Positions 16,787 through 26,506 of a stretch of 64,000 nucleotides of DNA are shown piece by piece. A program made the position numbers and the translations under genes. Source of the DNA: JAMXLO01 sp963749575 (lineage in GTDB: Bacteria; Pseudomonadota; Alphaproteobacteria; Acetobacterales; Acetobacteraceae); contig CAVVNM010000014.1 of the NCBI GenBank assembly GCA_963749575.1, forward strand, positions 1,116,001 through 1,180,000. Direction: 5' to 3'. Numbering within the stretch: the stretch's first letter is position 1; each line of letters starts with the position of its first letter. The notes beneath the pieces were generated by a model, which saw only the letters and a list, made by a program, of their open reading frames with translations, searched no databases and was not told the origin of the DNA.

Positions 16787-17263
16787 CTACAGACCCTGAA
16801 TCGCCAGCGCCTGATAGAATTGTCCGGCGGCCCGGTTGACACATGCCGAATCCGGCTCTGTTCCGGCCCACATCGCCGGGATCACCTGACCGAACACCGC
16901 CTGCTGTTGACCGGACTGGAAGATCGTGTAGGTAATGTTCATGCAGTGTCCCTCGCCGCGCAGCCAGGGCGAAACCAGCACCTTGCCGGCGGCCCACGCG
17001 TTGAAGGCGTACTTGTTGCTGTCATCGCCGACGTAGACGATCTGGACGCCCGGCATCGCCGCCAGGGTCGCGATGAACTGGTTGGTGAATGGCAGTTGGG
17101 GCTCCGGGTCACCGCGCATCCGCTCGATGCCGAACATCCAGGACTGCCGCAAAGCGGTCGCTCCCGGCACGCCGATCGGTTGGCAGGCCGTGGCAAACGC
17201 CGCCGCCTGGATGCTCACCGCCAGCGCGCGCCAGACGCGCCGGCCACGTTTCGTACATCGCAT
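16787..17263 (-). CDS. Hypothetical exported protein
   Basis: 158-residue protein of unknown function. The start at 17263 gives a short basic N-terminus and a hydrophobic stretch ending AFATAC, a loose lipobox, so it may be a lipoprotein. Longer starts at 17293 or 17320 are possible. The mature part contains cysteines and the phrases VQIVYVGDDSNKYAFNAWA and GEGHCMNITYTIFQSG but no domain I know. Convergent with cofC, 10 bases apart. Codon use is ordinary for the replicon. Confidence 0.55.
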   Translation of the reverse strand: MRCTKRGRRVWRALAVSIQAAAFATACQPIGVPGATALRQSWMFGIERMRGDPEPQLPFTNQFIATLAAMPGVQIVYVGDDSNKYAFNAWAAGKVLVSPWLRGEGHCMNITYTIFQSGQQQAVFGQVIPAMWAGTEPDSACVNRAAGQFYQALAIQGL

Positions 17264-17654
17264 TGGGACGCCTTGCCGTGCCGCAGTCGACATTGCGCGA
17301 CAGCCGCTCCTCCCTCTCACCGCATGACCGTCCTACTCCTTCAGGCAGATGGCAAGTGCGGATGGTTACCTCGCAATCATCGATATTCGTCATAGCCTGT
17401 GTTTTGCTGAAAACGAATATCTTTGGCAAGAACATGCCGAGCTGCGAACGCGCGGAAGCCGTGAGAGCTGGCCGTCCGATTGGTCTTCTTCTCGTATGCG
17501 AAAACCTCCATCCGTCCACGGAGCGAGGCCGACTTGGGTTGAGACGGTTGAGACAAGGTTTGGAGAACGTTTGCGGGGCCGGCGAGTTGGGCCTTGGACA
17601 AACCGCACAAGACTGCGACATTGTGTCGTCTACTTGAACAGGAACGGCCGTGAG
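17264..17654. other. 391-base gap with no recognised gene
   Basis: GC content falls in this stretch relative to the flanking F420 genes. Open frames exist on both strands but show no coherent protein features. I see no RNA gene or clear promoter. It probably belongs to the accessory insert that includes the split gene and the IS66 element. Confidence 0.4.
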
Positions 17655-18340
17655 ATGTGGCAGACTATCCTGGCAAAGCGGAATCGCGAGATCATCGGCT
17701 TTGTGAGTGCCGGCGTAGCGGCCATTCTTGCCGGTGCCTGGGTCATATTCGTCTATGTGCTGCCTCCAGAGCCGACGAAACAGTCAGTCCCTCCAACCAA
17801 CATCATCGCCGGTTGCTCTGTCGTATCTGGGGGATCTATTTCGACGACCTCCATTGACGTCAAGTGCGGACCAAGCGCAGCAGAGATCGAGGTTTTGGTC
17901 AGCAAGCTTGTATCGAAACAGGATTTGATGGGTCTTATTAAGAGTGTCCGCGATCAAAGTGCATTCGATAGAAAGATGATGACTGACCTCTCTACAAAAG
18001 TTGGTTTAACTCAAGCTCAACTCGCCAGTATAATTGACACTCTCTCTAAAGAAGCCATTGGCCCTGGCGACGTGTTCGCGAAGTTCGCGCTAGCAACTCG
18101 GGACTATATCGATATTTCGATAGACGTCTGTAAATCTTTTCGCCTTAATCCTCAAAAGCAGTCTAGTAAGGTGTTCATCTTACGTACAGGATTCTCCTGG
18201 TTACCGGCGTGCAGCCGAATTACAAGCCGAAGGAATTACCGCATCTGGCGGTAGTCTCATCCGTAGTGAGAAATTCCCGGAGAACACAACGGATTTCTCT
18301 ACGTATCTGGTGCAAGTGGGGCAGTCTGAGGCAGGACAAC

Positions 18341-19816
18341 GTATCTGCTCAACCCGGCTTTGCGGCATCATTTGACCACGCTGTGACGGGCTGAGAAATA
18401 TGTTGACGCGGTTACGGCCGAGTCGATTCTAACCGGAAGTGTGCCGCCGCTTCCTGACCTAGATCGCCTGAGTCACGCCGAGAAGGATGCCCTGATCCGG
18501 GCACTGTGGGCGCAGGTGCAGAGCCTGACGACACGGGTAGCGGTGCTTGAGGCGAGGCGCGACGAACCATCGAAGACCCCGGACAATTCGAGCCTGCCGT
18601 CGTCGAAGGGGCAAAAACCGAACCAGCCGGAGAAAGCCAAGCGCGTCGGGCCGCGCCAGGGCAGCGTGGGACGCAAAGGGGGCGGCCGACCGTTGGCCTG
18701 CGATCCCGACGAGACGGTGACCGCCAAGGCGGTAGCGTGTGCGCATTGCCAAGCCGCGCTGCGCGATGCGGATCAGGTGCTGCATGGTCGTTACGACAAG
18801 ATCGACCTGCCGGTGGTGCGCCCCATGGTGACCCGAGTGGAACGTTATGCCGGACATTGCCGGTGCTGTGGCGGCGTCACCCTGGCGGCGATACCGACGG
18901 GCTTGGAAGACGGCTCGCCATTCAGCATGAATATCGTGGCGCTGGCGATCTACCTGCGCTTCACTCACGCGATCAGCTACCGCCGTCTGACGCAGTTGTT
19001 CCTGCACCTCTATGCGCTCCCGATCAGCGAGGGCGCGTTGGATGCGATGTTGCAGCGTGCCAAGCCCTGTTTCGACAACGAAGTTGCGGCAATCCTCGCC
19101 CGACTGCGTCGTTCGCGGATCGTCTGCTCCGACGAGACATCGGTGCGCATCGACGGACGCACACATTGGAACTGGGTATTCCAGAACGAACAGGTGGTGA
19201 TCCACGTGGTGCGCAACAGCCGTGCTGCCGGTGTGGTCACCGAGATCATGGCCGGTCAGCGGCCCAGCATATGGGTCTCCGACCTGTATGGCGCACAGCA
19301 GGGGCATGCCGATCTATGGCAGGTCTGCCTGGCGCACCAACTACGCGATTGCCAATACGCCATCGATGCGGGCGATATGATCTTCGCCCCACGCATGAAG
19401 GCGTTACTGCTGCGTGCCGTCGTGCTGGCACGGCGGCGCAAGCATCTGGCCGAGAGTACGCGGCGCAGCTATCAAGGCAGGCTGGATCGCCAGTTGGACG
19501 CGATCATGGTGCTGGCGCCCACCAACCAACACGGCAAGCGGCTGCGCAAACGTTACGGCAAGGTGCGAAGTCACTTGTTCACCTTTCTCGAACATCCCGA
19601 CGCCCCGCCGGATAACAACGGCAGCGAGCGTGAGTTGCGTCCCACCGCCACATACCGCAAGGTCACGGGCGGCTTCCGTTCTAAATGGGGAGCCGATCTG
19701 TTCGCTGGCGTTCGATCCGTCGTTGGAACAGCAGCGCGACGGGGAAAGGATGCGTATAAGGCTATTCGCGCAGTCCTAGACGGGGAATCTGTCATTCAGT
19801 CGGGTTGAGCAGATAC
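18341..19816 (+). mobile_element. IS66-family insertion sequence, complete, with 8-bp target duplication
   Basis: The element has perfect 16-bp terminal inverted repeats: GTATCTGCTCAACCCG at 18341-18356 and its reverse complement at 19801-19816. AGGACAAC occurs directly on both sides (18333-18340 and 19817-19824); 8-bp duplications are characteristic of IS66. The element is 1,476 bp and carries a single transposase gene, with no tnpA/tnpB accessory genes, like the ISBst12-type subgroup. Perfect ends and target copies suggest a recent insertion. Confidence 0.95.
18441..19808 (+). CDS. IS66-family transposase
   Basis: 455-residue transposase. It has an N-terminal leucine-zipper-like region with the DEPSKTPDNSSLPSSKGQK segment, a zinc-finger part (ACAHCQAAL, GHCRCCGG; residues 95-145) and a DDE catalytic core with IVCSDETSVRIDG (first Asp), WVSDLYGAQQ (second Asp) and the glutamate in DNNGSERELRP. 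It appears complete, from a GTG at 18441 to 8 bases before the right inverted repeat. It inserted into, and reads in the same direction as, the accessory membrane-protein gene. Confidence 0.93.
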   Translation: MPPLPDLDRLSHAEKDALIRALWAQVQSLTTRVAVLEARRDEPSKTPDNSSLPSSKGQKPNQPEKAKRVGPRQGSVGRKGGGRPLACDPDETVTAKAVACAHCQAALRDADQVLHGRYDKIDLPVVRPMVTRVERYAGHCRCCGGVTLAAIPTGLEDGSPFSMNIVALAIYLRFTHAISYRRLTQLFLHLYALPISEGALDAMLQRAKPCFDNEVAAILARLRRSRIVCSDETSVRIDGRTHWNWVFQNEQVVIHVVRNSRAAGVVTEIMAGQRPSIWVSDLYGAQQGHADLWQVCLAHQLRDCQYAIDAGDMIFAPRMKALLLRAVVLARRRKHLAESTRRSYQGRLDRQLDAIMVLAPTNQHGKRLRKRYGKVRSHLFTFLEHPDAPPDNNGSERELRPTATYRKVTGGFRSKWGADLFAGVRSVVGTAARRGKDAYKAIRAVLDGESVIQSG

Positions 19817-20039
19817 AGGACAACTGGTGGTCTGTCCTGACAGACCACAATTGACCATTCAAGCTACTGAGCTTGGCGTAATACCGCGCTCATCACCTTG
19901 AGTGCTACGCCTGTGTTGCATCAATGCCTGTCGCGTTGCCGACCTCGAAATCTGACATTGTAGCCGCACGCCACCGCCCGAGAGCAGGCGTATGTTGTTG
20001 ATCCGGATCAATCGATACGACCGCGATCGATCCTGTGCG

Positions 20040-22389
20040 CTACTCCGCCGCCAGCACCTTGCGTGGCGGCGTCTGCACCACCGGCGCCAGCTCCGGCGCG
20101 TCGAACGACGCAACGCGCCGCTCCTGCGCAGCGCGGCGGTACAGCGTATCGCGCTGGAGCGGACGCGCCCGATCGAGCGGATCAGCCCCTCCATCGCCTC
20201 GGGCGGAAATTCCTGCCCGTGCTGGGTGCCGGCCGCCCGCGAGATGCTCTCGTTCATCAGCGTGCCGCCGAGATCGTTGGCGCCGGCGTTCAGGCACAGC
20301 GCGGCACCATCCGGCCCCATCTTCACCCACGAAGTCTGGATGTTGGTGATCAGCGGATGCAGCGCCAGCCGCGCCACCGCATGCATCAGCACCGCCTCGC
20401 GCAATGTCGGGCCCTTGCGCGCCTGGCCGCGCAGATACATCGGCGCTTCCATGTGCACGAACGGCAGCGGCACGAATTCGGTGATGCCGCCGGTCTCCGC
20501 CTGCAGGTCGCGCAGCACCAGCAGATGCCGCGCCCACGACACCGGGCGTTCGACATGGCCGTACATGATCGTCGATGTGGTGCGCAGTCCGAGCCCATGC
20601 GCCGCGCGCAGCACCTCGAGCCACTGCGCGGTGTTCACCTTGTCCGGACAGATGATCGCTGCGCACCTCGTCGTCGAGGATCTCCGCCGCAGTGCCCGGC
20701 AAGCGTGCCAAGGCCGGCATCCTTGAGCTGCGCCAGGAACTCGCGCAGCGACAGACCAAGCGTCGCCGCGCCCTGCGTCACCTCCAGCGGCGAGAACGCG
20801 TGGATGTGCATGTCCGGCAGCACCTGCCTTGATCGCGCGGCAGATGCCGAGATAGGTCGCGCCGGTGTAGTCGGGATGGATGCCGCCTTGCAGGCACACC
20901 TCGGTCGCGCCGCGGTCCCATGCCTCCTGCGAGCGCCGCACCACCTCGTCCAGCGCCAGGTCGTATGGCGTGCCGCGCAACGCCTCGTGCGTCTTGCCCT
21001 TGGAGAACGCGCAGAAGCGGCAGCGGTAGTAGCAGATGTTGGTGTAGTTGATGTTGCGGTTGACCACGTAGCGCACGGTCTCGCCGCTGACCGACTGGCG
21101 CAGCGCATCGGCAGCGGTGATGACATGGTCGTAGTCGGCGTCGCGCGCCGCGAACAGCCGCACGATCTCGGCCTCGTCCAGCCGCGCGCCGGACACCGCC
21201 TTCGCCACCGCGTTGCCGACCGCGGGATCGATCCGGTCCAGCATCGCGGCGCGCTGCTTCGGCAGCACGGTGAGGCCCGGCGCCCAGTCGTCCTCGCGCG
21301 CCCAGCCCTCGGCGTCGATCGCGCGACGCACGCGCGTGGCGATGTCGGGCGCGCACCAGCGATCCGCGGCGAATGCATACGCCGGATACACCGGCAGACG
21401 CTGCACCAGCACCTTGCCCATCGCGGCGGTGCGCCCGGCCAGCGCTTCGATCTGCGGCCACGGCGCCTCGGGGTTGACGTGATCCGGCGTCACCGGCGAC
21501 ACGCCGCCCCAGTCGTCGATGCCGGCGTCGATCAGCTTCTGATACACGCCCGGCGACAGGTTCGGCGGCGCCTGCACGTGCACATCGTCCGGCAGGATCA
21601 GCCGCGCCGCGGCGATGCTCCACAGCAGATCGTCGAGATCCGGTTCCGGCGCGGTCGCCCGCTTGGTGTCCGGCTTGGCGCGGAAGTTCTGCACGATCAC
21701 TTCCTGGATGTGGCCGTAGCGCGCGTGCAGGTCGCGCGATCGCCAGCAGCGACTCGAGCCGCTCCGCGCGGGTCTCGCCGATGCCGATCAGGATGCCGGT
21801 GGTGAACGGCACCGCCAGCTCGCCGGCCAGGCGCATCATTTCCAGCCGCACCGACGGCGCCTTGTCGGGCGAGCCGTAATGCACGCCGCCCGGCTCGCAC
21901 AGCCGATCGCTGCTGGACTCCAGCATGATGCCCATGCTCGCCGACACCGTCGCGCAGCGAGGCGATCTCGTCGCGCGACATGATGCCGGGGTTGACGTGC
22001 GGCAGCAGCCCGGTCTCCTTCAGCACCAGCGCGCACATCTCGCGCAGGTAGGAGATGGTCGTGTCGTGGCCCAGCGCCGCCAGCGCCTCGCGCGCCGCGC
22101 GATAGCGCAGTTCCGGCTTGTCGCCCAGGGTGAACAGCGCCTCGGTGCAGCCCGCCGCCGCGCCGGCGCGCGCGATCGCCAGCACCGCATCACGCGACAG
22201 ATACGCCGGCCGACCCGCGCGCGGCCGCTCGGCGAAGGTGCAGTAGTGGCACACGTCGCGGCACAGTTTGGTCAGCGGGATGAACACTTTGCGCGAATAC
22301 GACACCAGCCGCCCATGCGCCGCGTCGCGCTTCGCCGCCGCGCGCGCCATCAGTTCATCGAGCGACGCGGTTTCGATGTCGTTCATCAT
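20040..22389 (-). pseudogene. fbiC: FbiC: fused CofG/CofH F0 synthase, six frameshifts
   Basis: Radical-SAM F0 synthase that makes the deazaflavin F0 from tyrosine and 5-amino-6-ribitylaminouracil. The CofG half (from 22389) has cluster motif CRDVCHYC; the CofH half has NICYYRCRFCAFSKGK. All segments of a normal ~780-residue FbiC are present but in alternating frames, with shifts near 21947, 21730, 20825, 20694, 20661 and 20160. At least four fit one extra base and one fits a missing base. Sequence between shifts is well conserved, including DAGLGTLPGTAAEILDDEVR and NDLGGTLMNESISRAAG across repaired joins, arguing for sequence error or very recent decay. The start overlaps the stop of the LLM gene upstream. 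Confidence 0.9.
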
Positions 22390-23339
22390 GCCTTGCTTAC
22401 CACTTCTTCTCCGAAGCGCTGGATCACCTCCAGCGTCTCCTCGATCGTCGGCCGCTGCGGATACAGGATCACATGCCGGGCGCCGGCCTTCTCGAGGGCG
22501 GCCGCGTCCGCCAGCATGTCCGAGGAATTGCCGCTGAACAACTGCCGCCCGTCGGGACCCTGCTGTGCGGTCCACACGGGCGGTGCGAACCACAGATAGC
22601 CGACATCGATCGTCGCTCGGATCGCGCCCGGCCTTCTCAGCCACACGATGCAGGCCGGCGATGCCGCTCCCGCAGGCGCGCCGGCGTATCGAGGCGGATA
22701 GTCTGGTTGTTCGACACCTGGATACCAGGCGTCGCCGAACTTCACCGTGCGCCGCAGCGCCGGCGGGCTTTCGCCGCCGACCCAGATCGGCAGATGCGGT
22801 TTCGACGCGGCTTCGGCGCGAACACCACGTTGTCGAACTTCGCGTACTTGCCGTCGAGCGCCGGTCGCTGCTCGTCCCACAGCGCGCGCCAGGCGGTCAG
22901 GTATTCGTCGGTCACCGCGCCGCGTTCGGCAAATGGCGGCGTGCCGAGCGCCTCGAATTCCTCGCGCATCCAGCCGGTGCCGACGCCGGCGATGACCCGG
23001 CCGCCCGACAGCACATCGGCGGTCATGAACAGTTTCGCCGCCAGCACCGCGGGCCGATACGGCACCACCGCGACCGAGGTCAGCAGCTTCAGCCGCTGCG
23101 TGCAGCCGGCGAGGAACGCCAGCGTCGCGATGCAGTCGAAGCATTCGCCGGTCGGCGCGCCCGGCCAGATGCCATCGGCGGTGTAGGGATAGCGCACGCC
23201 GGTCTGCACCGGCACGATCAGATGGTCCGCCACGCCGAGATACGCGTAGCCCAGCGCCTCGGCGCGCTGCGCCACCGCCATCACGTTGTCGCGCGATGGT
23301 CAGGCAGCCACGCGTGCCGATGTGAATGCCGAAGTCCAC
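22386..23339 (-). pseudogene. LLM-class F420-dependent oxidoreductase, five frameshifts
   Basis: Luciferase-like TIM-barrel oxidoreductase. It starts at a GTG (VDFGIHIGTRGCLTIA), followed by AQRAEALGYAYLGVADHLIVP, LTSVAVVPYRPAVLAAKLF and GGRVIAGVGTGWMREEFEALG in a second frame, and PIWVGGESPPALRRTVKFGDAWYP in another. Shifts lie near 23296, 22810, 22719, 22676 and 22614; four fit one extra base and one fits a missing base. The repaired protein is about 315 residues, normal for the family. The substrate is unknown. It is transcribed with fbiC and divergently from the next LLM genes, so 23340-23415 should hold a bidirectional promoter. Confidence 0.85.
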
Positions 23340-23415
23340 CGTGTCCCCCGCCTGGCTGCCCGCGACGGATCGTGTGCTATCGTCGCGGCCGACGCAATTC
23401 AAGCGGGAGGAACAA

Positions 23416-24371
23416 ATGCAGATCGGATGCAGCGCGCCGACCAGCGGACCCCTGATCGCGCCGGACAGCCTGGTGCGCATCGCCACCGAGGCCGAGATGC
23501 TGGGCTTCGACTACATCACCGTCAGCGACCACGTGATGATCCCGACCAGCATCGCCTCGCGCTATCCGTACAGCGAGTTCGGGCGAGTTCCCCTCCGGCG
23601 CCGGCGCGGCGCGGCTGGAACAGCTCACCACCGCCGCGTTCATCGCCGCCGCCACGTCGAAGCTGCGCATCGTCACCTCGGTGATGGTGGTGCCGCATCG
23701 GCCCGCGGTGCTGACCGCGAAGATCCTGGCGACGATCGACTACCTGTCGAAGGGGCGGCTGACGCTGGGGATCGGCGCCGGCTGGTGCAAGGAGGAGTTC
23801 GAGGCGATCGGCGCGCCGCCGTTCGAGGACCGCGGCACACGTCACCGACGAATGGATGATGGCGTGCAAGGAGCTGTGGGCGAACGACGATCCGAAGTTC
23901 GACGGGAAGTACGTGAAGTTCTCCGACGTGGTGTTCACGCCGAAGCCGGTGCAGAAATCGATCCCGATCTGGGTCGGCGGCGAGAGCGGACCGGCGCTGC
24001 GGCGGACGGCGAAGTACGCCGATGCGTGGTATCCGATCGGCACCAATCCGCAGTTTCCGATGGACACGCTGAAGCGCTTCAAGGCGGGCGTGGCGAAGCT
24101 GCGCGATCTGACCGCGAAGGCCGGACGCGATCCCGCGGCGGTGACCGTCGCCTATCGCATCTCCTCGAATGCGGAGGCGCAACCGAAGGGCACGGTGGAC
24201 GGCGAGCGCAAGCTGTTCACCGGCGGTGCGGCGGATTTCGTCGGCGACATCAAGGCGTTGGCCGAAGCGGGTGTGACGTCGTTCGATTCCGGCATGTTCG
24301 CGCCGACGCTGGCCGGGACCATCGACAACATGCGCCGGTTCAAGGACGAGGTGATGGCGAAGGTGAAGTGA
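23416..24371 (+). pseudogene. LLM-class F420-dependent oxidoreductase, two frameshifts
   Basis: Close paralogue of the intact gene at 24493-25446. ATG at 23416 with GGGAGG upstream. The N-terminal part reads MQIGCSAPTSGPLIAPDSL, then after an extra base near 23579 the frame continues RLEQLTTAAFIAAATSKLR...LTLGIGAGWCKEEFEAIG. After another extra base near 23837 it continues VTDEWMMACKELWAND...PIWVGGESGPALRR. Alignment to the paralogue places both inserted bases unambiguously. The C-terminus is intact. Substrate unknown. Confidence 0.88.
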
Positions 24372-24379
24372 TACCAACT

Positions 24380-24472
24380 GTCATTGCGAGGAGCGCAGCG
24401 ACGAAGCAATCTCGATCCAGTTGCTCGCGCACACGATGGAGATTGCTGCGTCGCTTCGCTCCTCGCAATGAC
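24380..24472. repeat. Intergenic palindromic repeat, copy B
   Basis: Best-conserved copy of the repeat: the left arm begins GTCATTGCGAGGAGCGCAGC and the right arm ends GCTTCGCTCCTCGCAATGAC. It lies between the two paralogous LLM genes, 9 bases after the first stop and 21 before the next start. Related to 14349-14414 and 31201-31282. Confidence 0.85.
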
Positions 24473-24492
24473 AATCGTAGCGAGGCAATTCA

Positions 24493-25446
24493 ATGCAAAT
24501 CGGCTTCAACGCGCCCACCACCGGCGCCCTGATCGAACCTGACAGCCTGCGCCGCATCATCACCGAGGGCGAGGCTCTCGGCTTCGACTACACGACGGTC
24601 AGCGACCACATCATGGTGCCGCGCAATCTCGACTCGAAGTATCCCTACACCGACAGCGGCGAATTCCCTGCCGGCACCGCCGCGGCCTGGCTGGAGCAGC
24701 TCACCACCACCGCCTACATCGCCGCGCTGACCACGAAGCTGCGCTTCGTCATGTCGGTGATGGTGGTGCCGCATCGCCCCGCCGTGCTGACCGCGAAGAT
24801 CCTGGCGACGATCGACTACCTGTCGAAAGGCCGCCTCACCCTCGGCATCGGCGTCGGCTGGTGCCGCGAGGAATTCGAGGCGATCGCCGCCGCGCCGTTC
24901 GACGACCGCGGCCACGTCACCGACGAATGGATGATGGCCTGCAAGGAGCTGTGGTCGAACGACAATCCGCGCTTCGACGGCAAATACGTGAAGTTCTCCG
25001 ACGTGGTGTTCACGCCGAAGCCGGTGCAGCAGCCGATCCCGATCTGGGTCGGCGGCGAGAGCGCACCCGCGCTGCGCCGCATCGTGCGCTATGCCGATTG
25101 CTGGTATCCGGTCGGCACCAATCCGCAATTCCCGATGAACACGGTCAGCCGGTTCAAGACCGGCATCGCGCGGTTCCGCGGCTTTGCCGAGAAGGGCGGC
25201 CGCGATCCCGCCAGCCTCAAGGTCGCGTTGCGCGTGCTGGTCGGCCCGTCGGCCCGCCCGCGCCGCACGATCGACGGCGAGGGCGAGATGTTCACCGGCG
25301 GCACAGCCGACTACGTTGGCGACATCAAGGCGCTGGAGGAACTCGGCGTCGGCGCGGTCGATGTCCGGCTGTTCGCCACCACGCTGGATGGCACGATCGA
25401 CAACATGCATCGCTTCCGCGACGAGGTGATGGCGAAGGTCCGATAG
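24493..25446 (+). CDS. LLM-class F420-dependent oxidoreductase
   Basis: 317-residue luciferase-like enzyme, intact. N-terminal MQIGFNAPTTGALIEPDSL, active-site-region FDYTTVSDHIMVP, the barrel strand LTLGIGVGWCREEFEAI and PIWVGGESAPALRR are typical of F420-dependent LLM reductases. It is a tandem duplicate of the gene at 23416, with long nearly identical DNA segments. It starts 21 bases after repeat copy B and is followed 13 bases later by another LLM gene. The electron donor is inferred to be F420H2 from family and from the neighbouring F420 genes; FMN-dependent homologues also exist. Confidence 0.9.
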   Translation: MQIGFNAPTTGALIEPDSLRRIITEGEALGFDYTTVSDHIMVPRNLDSKYPYTDSGEFPAGTAAAWLEQLTTTAYIAALTTKLRFVMSVMVVPHRPAVLTAKILATIDYLSKGRLTLGIGVGWCREEFEAIAAAPFDDRGHVTDEWMMACKELWSNDNPRFDGKYVKFSDVVFTPKPVQQPIPIWVGGESAPALRRIVRYADCWYPVGTNPQFPMNTVSRFKTGIARFRGFAEKGGRDPASLKVALRVLVGPSARPRRTIDGEGEMFTGGTADYVGDIKALEELGVGAVDVRLFATTLDGTIDNMHRFRDEVMAKVR

Positions 25447-25459
25447 AAGGAGAGAGACG

Positions 25460-26500
25460 ATGCAGCTTGGCCTGACGATGCGGATCAACGGCCAGTCGCC
25501 GAAGCTCAGCATGGACGAGGTGCTGGAGGCGGAACGGCTCGGCTATGTCTCGGTGTGGTCGGGCGAGGCCTGGGGCACCGATGCGGTGTCGCCCGTCGCC
25601 TGGGTGCTGGCGCGCACCACGAAGATCAAGGCCGGCACTGCGATCATGCAGATGCAGGCGCGCACGCCGTCCTGCGCGGCGATGACCGCGATGACGCTGA
25701 ATGCGCTGTCCGGCGGGCGGTTCCTGCTGGGCGTCGGGCCGTCCGGGCCGCAGGTGATCGAGGGCTGGCACGGCGTGGCGTACGGCAAGCCGCTCGGCCG
25801 CACCAAGGAATACATCGCGATCATCCGCAAGGCGCTGGCGCGCGAGGCGCCGCTGACCTGGCAGGGCGAGCACTATCAGATTCCCTATGCCGGGCCTGGC
25901 GCCACCGGACTGGGCAAGCCGCTGCGCAGCATCGTGCATGGCGATCCCGGCATGAAGATCTACACCGCGTCGATCACGCCGGCCGGGCTGCGCACCGCGG
26001 GCGAGGTGTCGGACGGCACGCTGCCGATCTGGTTCTCGCCGGAGCAGGCGGATCAGGTGGTGCAGCCGGTGATCGATGGCCGCGCCAAGGCGGGGAAGTC
26101 GCGCGACCTGGATGGGTTCGATATGGCGCCGTACGTGAAGATCGCGATGGGCAACGACCTGGCCGCGTGCCGCGATGCGCTGCGGCCGAACCTGGCGCTG
26201 TACATCGGCGGAATGGGCGCGCGGTCGAAGAACTTCTACAACGACTTCGCGGTGCGGCTTGGCTACGAGGAAGCGGCGGCGAAGATCCAGGACCTGTATC
26301 TCGGCGGGCACAAGAAGGATGCCGAGGCGCTGGTGCCGGACAAGCTGATCGACGAGATCGCGCTGGTCGGGACCGCGGATCGGATCAAGGATCGGCTGCA
26401 GGCGTGGCAGCAGGTGGCGAAGGACGGCAAGCTGACCACGATGGTGCTGACCGGCGCCACGGTCGAGGCGCTGCGCGTGGTCGCGGAGGCGGTGCTGTAG
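25460..26500 (+). CDS. LLM-class F420-dependent oxidoreductase (MER-like)
   Basis: 346-residue luciferase-like protein of a different subfamily from its neighbours, closer to methylene-tetrahydromethanopterin-reductase-like LLMs: MQLGLTMRINGQSPKLSMDE, TTKIKAGTAIMQMQARTPS, GGRFLLGVGPSGPQVIEGWHG. The GPSGPQVIEGWHG segment is a subfamily signature. AGGAGAGAG precedes the ATG. It has a tight 13-base spacing from the previous LLM and sits 6-70 bases before the hydrolase, suggesting one plus-strand operon. Substrate unknown. Confidence 0.9.
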   Translation: MQLGLTMRINGQSPKLSMDEVLEAERLGYVSVWSGEAWGTDAVSPVAWVLARTTKIKAGTAIMQMQARTPSCAAMTAMTLNALSGGRFLLGVGPSGPQVIEGWHGVAYGKPLGRTKEYIAIIRKALAREAPLTWQGEHYQIPYAGPGATGLGKPLRSIVHGDPGMKIYTASITPAGLRTAGEVSDGTLPIWFSPEQADQVVQPVIDGRAKAGKSRDLDGFDMAPYVKIAMGNDLAACRDALRPNLALYIGGMGARSKNFYNDFAVRLGYEEAAAKIQDLYLGGHKKDAEALVPDKLIDEIALVGTADRIKDRLQAWQQVAKDGKLTTMVLTGATVEALRVVAEAVL

Positions 26501-26506
26501 CCAGCG

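Larger units (their letters stand above)
17655..19901 (+). pseudogene. Membrane-anchored accessory protein, interrupted by IS66 element
   Basis: The first 175 codons encode a short cytoplasmic N-terminus, one membrane helix (IIGFVSAGVAAILAGAWVIF, about residues 13-32) and a predicted coiled segment (residues 70-140). The frame then shifts near 18180 (one extra T after VFI) into YVQDSPGYRRAAELQAEGIT...YLVQVGQSEAGQ. The IS66 element splits the codon after GQ. If the element and one 8-base target copy are removed, the same frame resumes as LVVCPDRPQLTIQATELGV and stops at 19901. The original protein was about 250-260 residues; function unknown. AT-richer codons suggest transfer. Confidence 0.7.

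Noticed and set aside
19827..19846. Terminator-like hairpin (TGGTCTGTC-CT-GACAGACCA)
   Set aside because: It lies inside the reading frame of the IS-split gene and has no T-run, so it is probably coding sequence.
23340..23415. Specific promoter hexamers in the divergent LLM intergenic region
   Set aside because: The region must contain promoters by position, but no convincing -35/-10 pair could be identified by eye.
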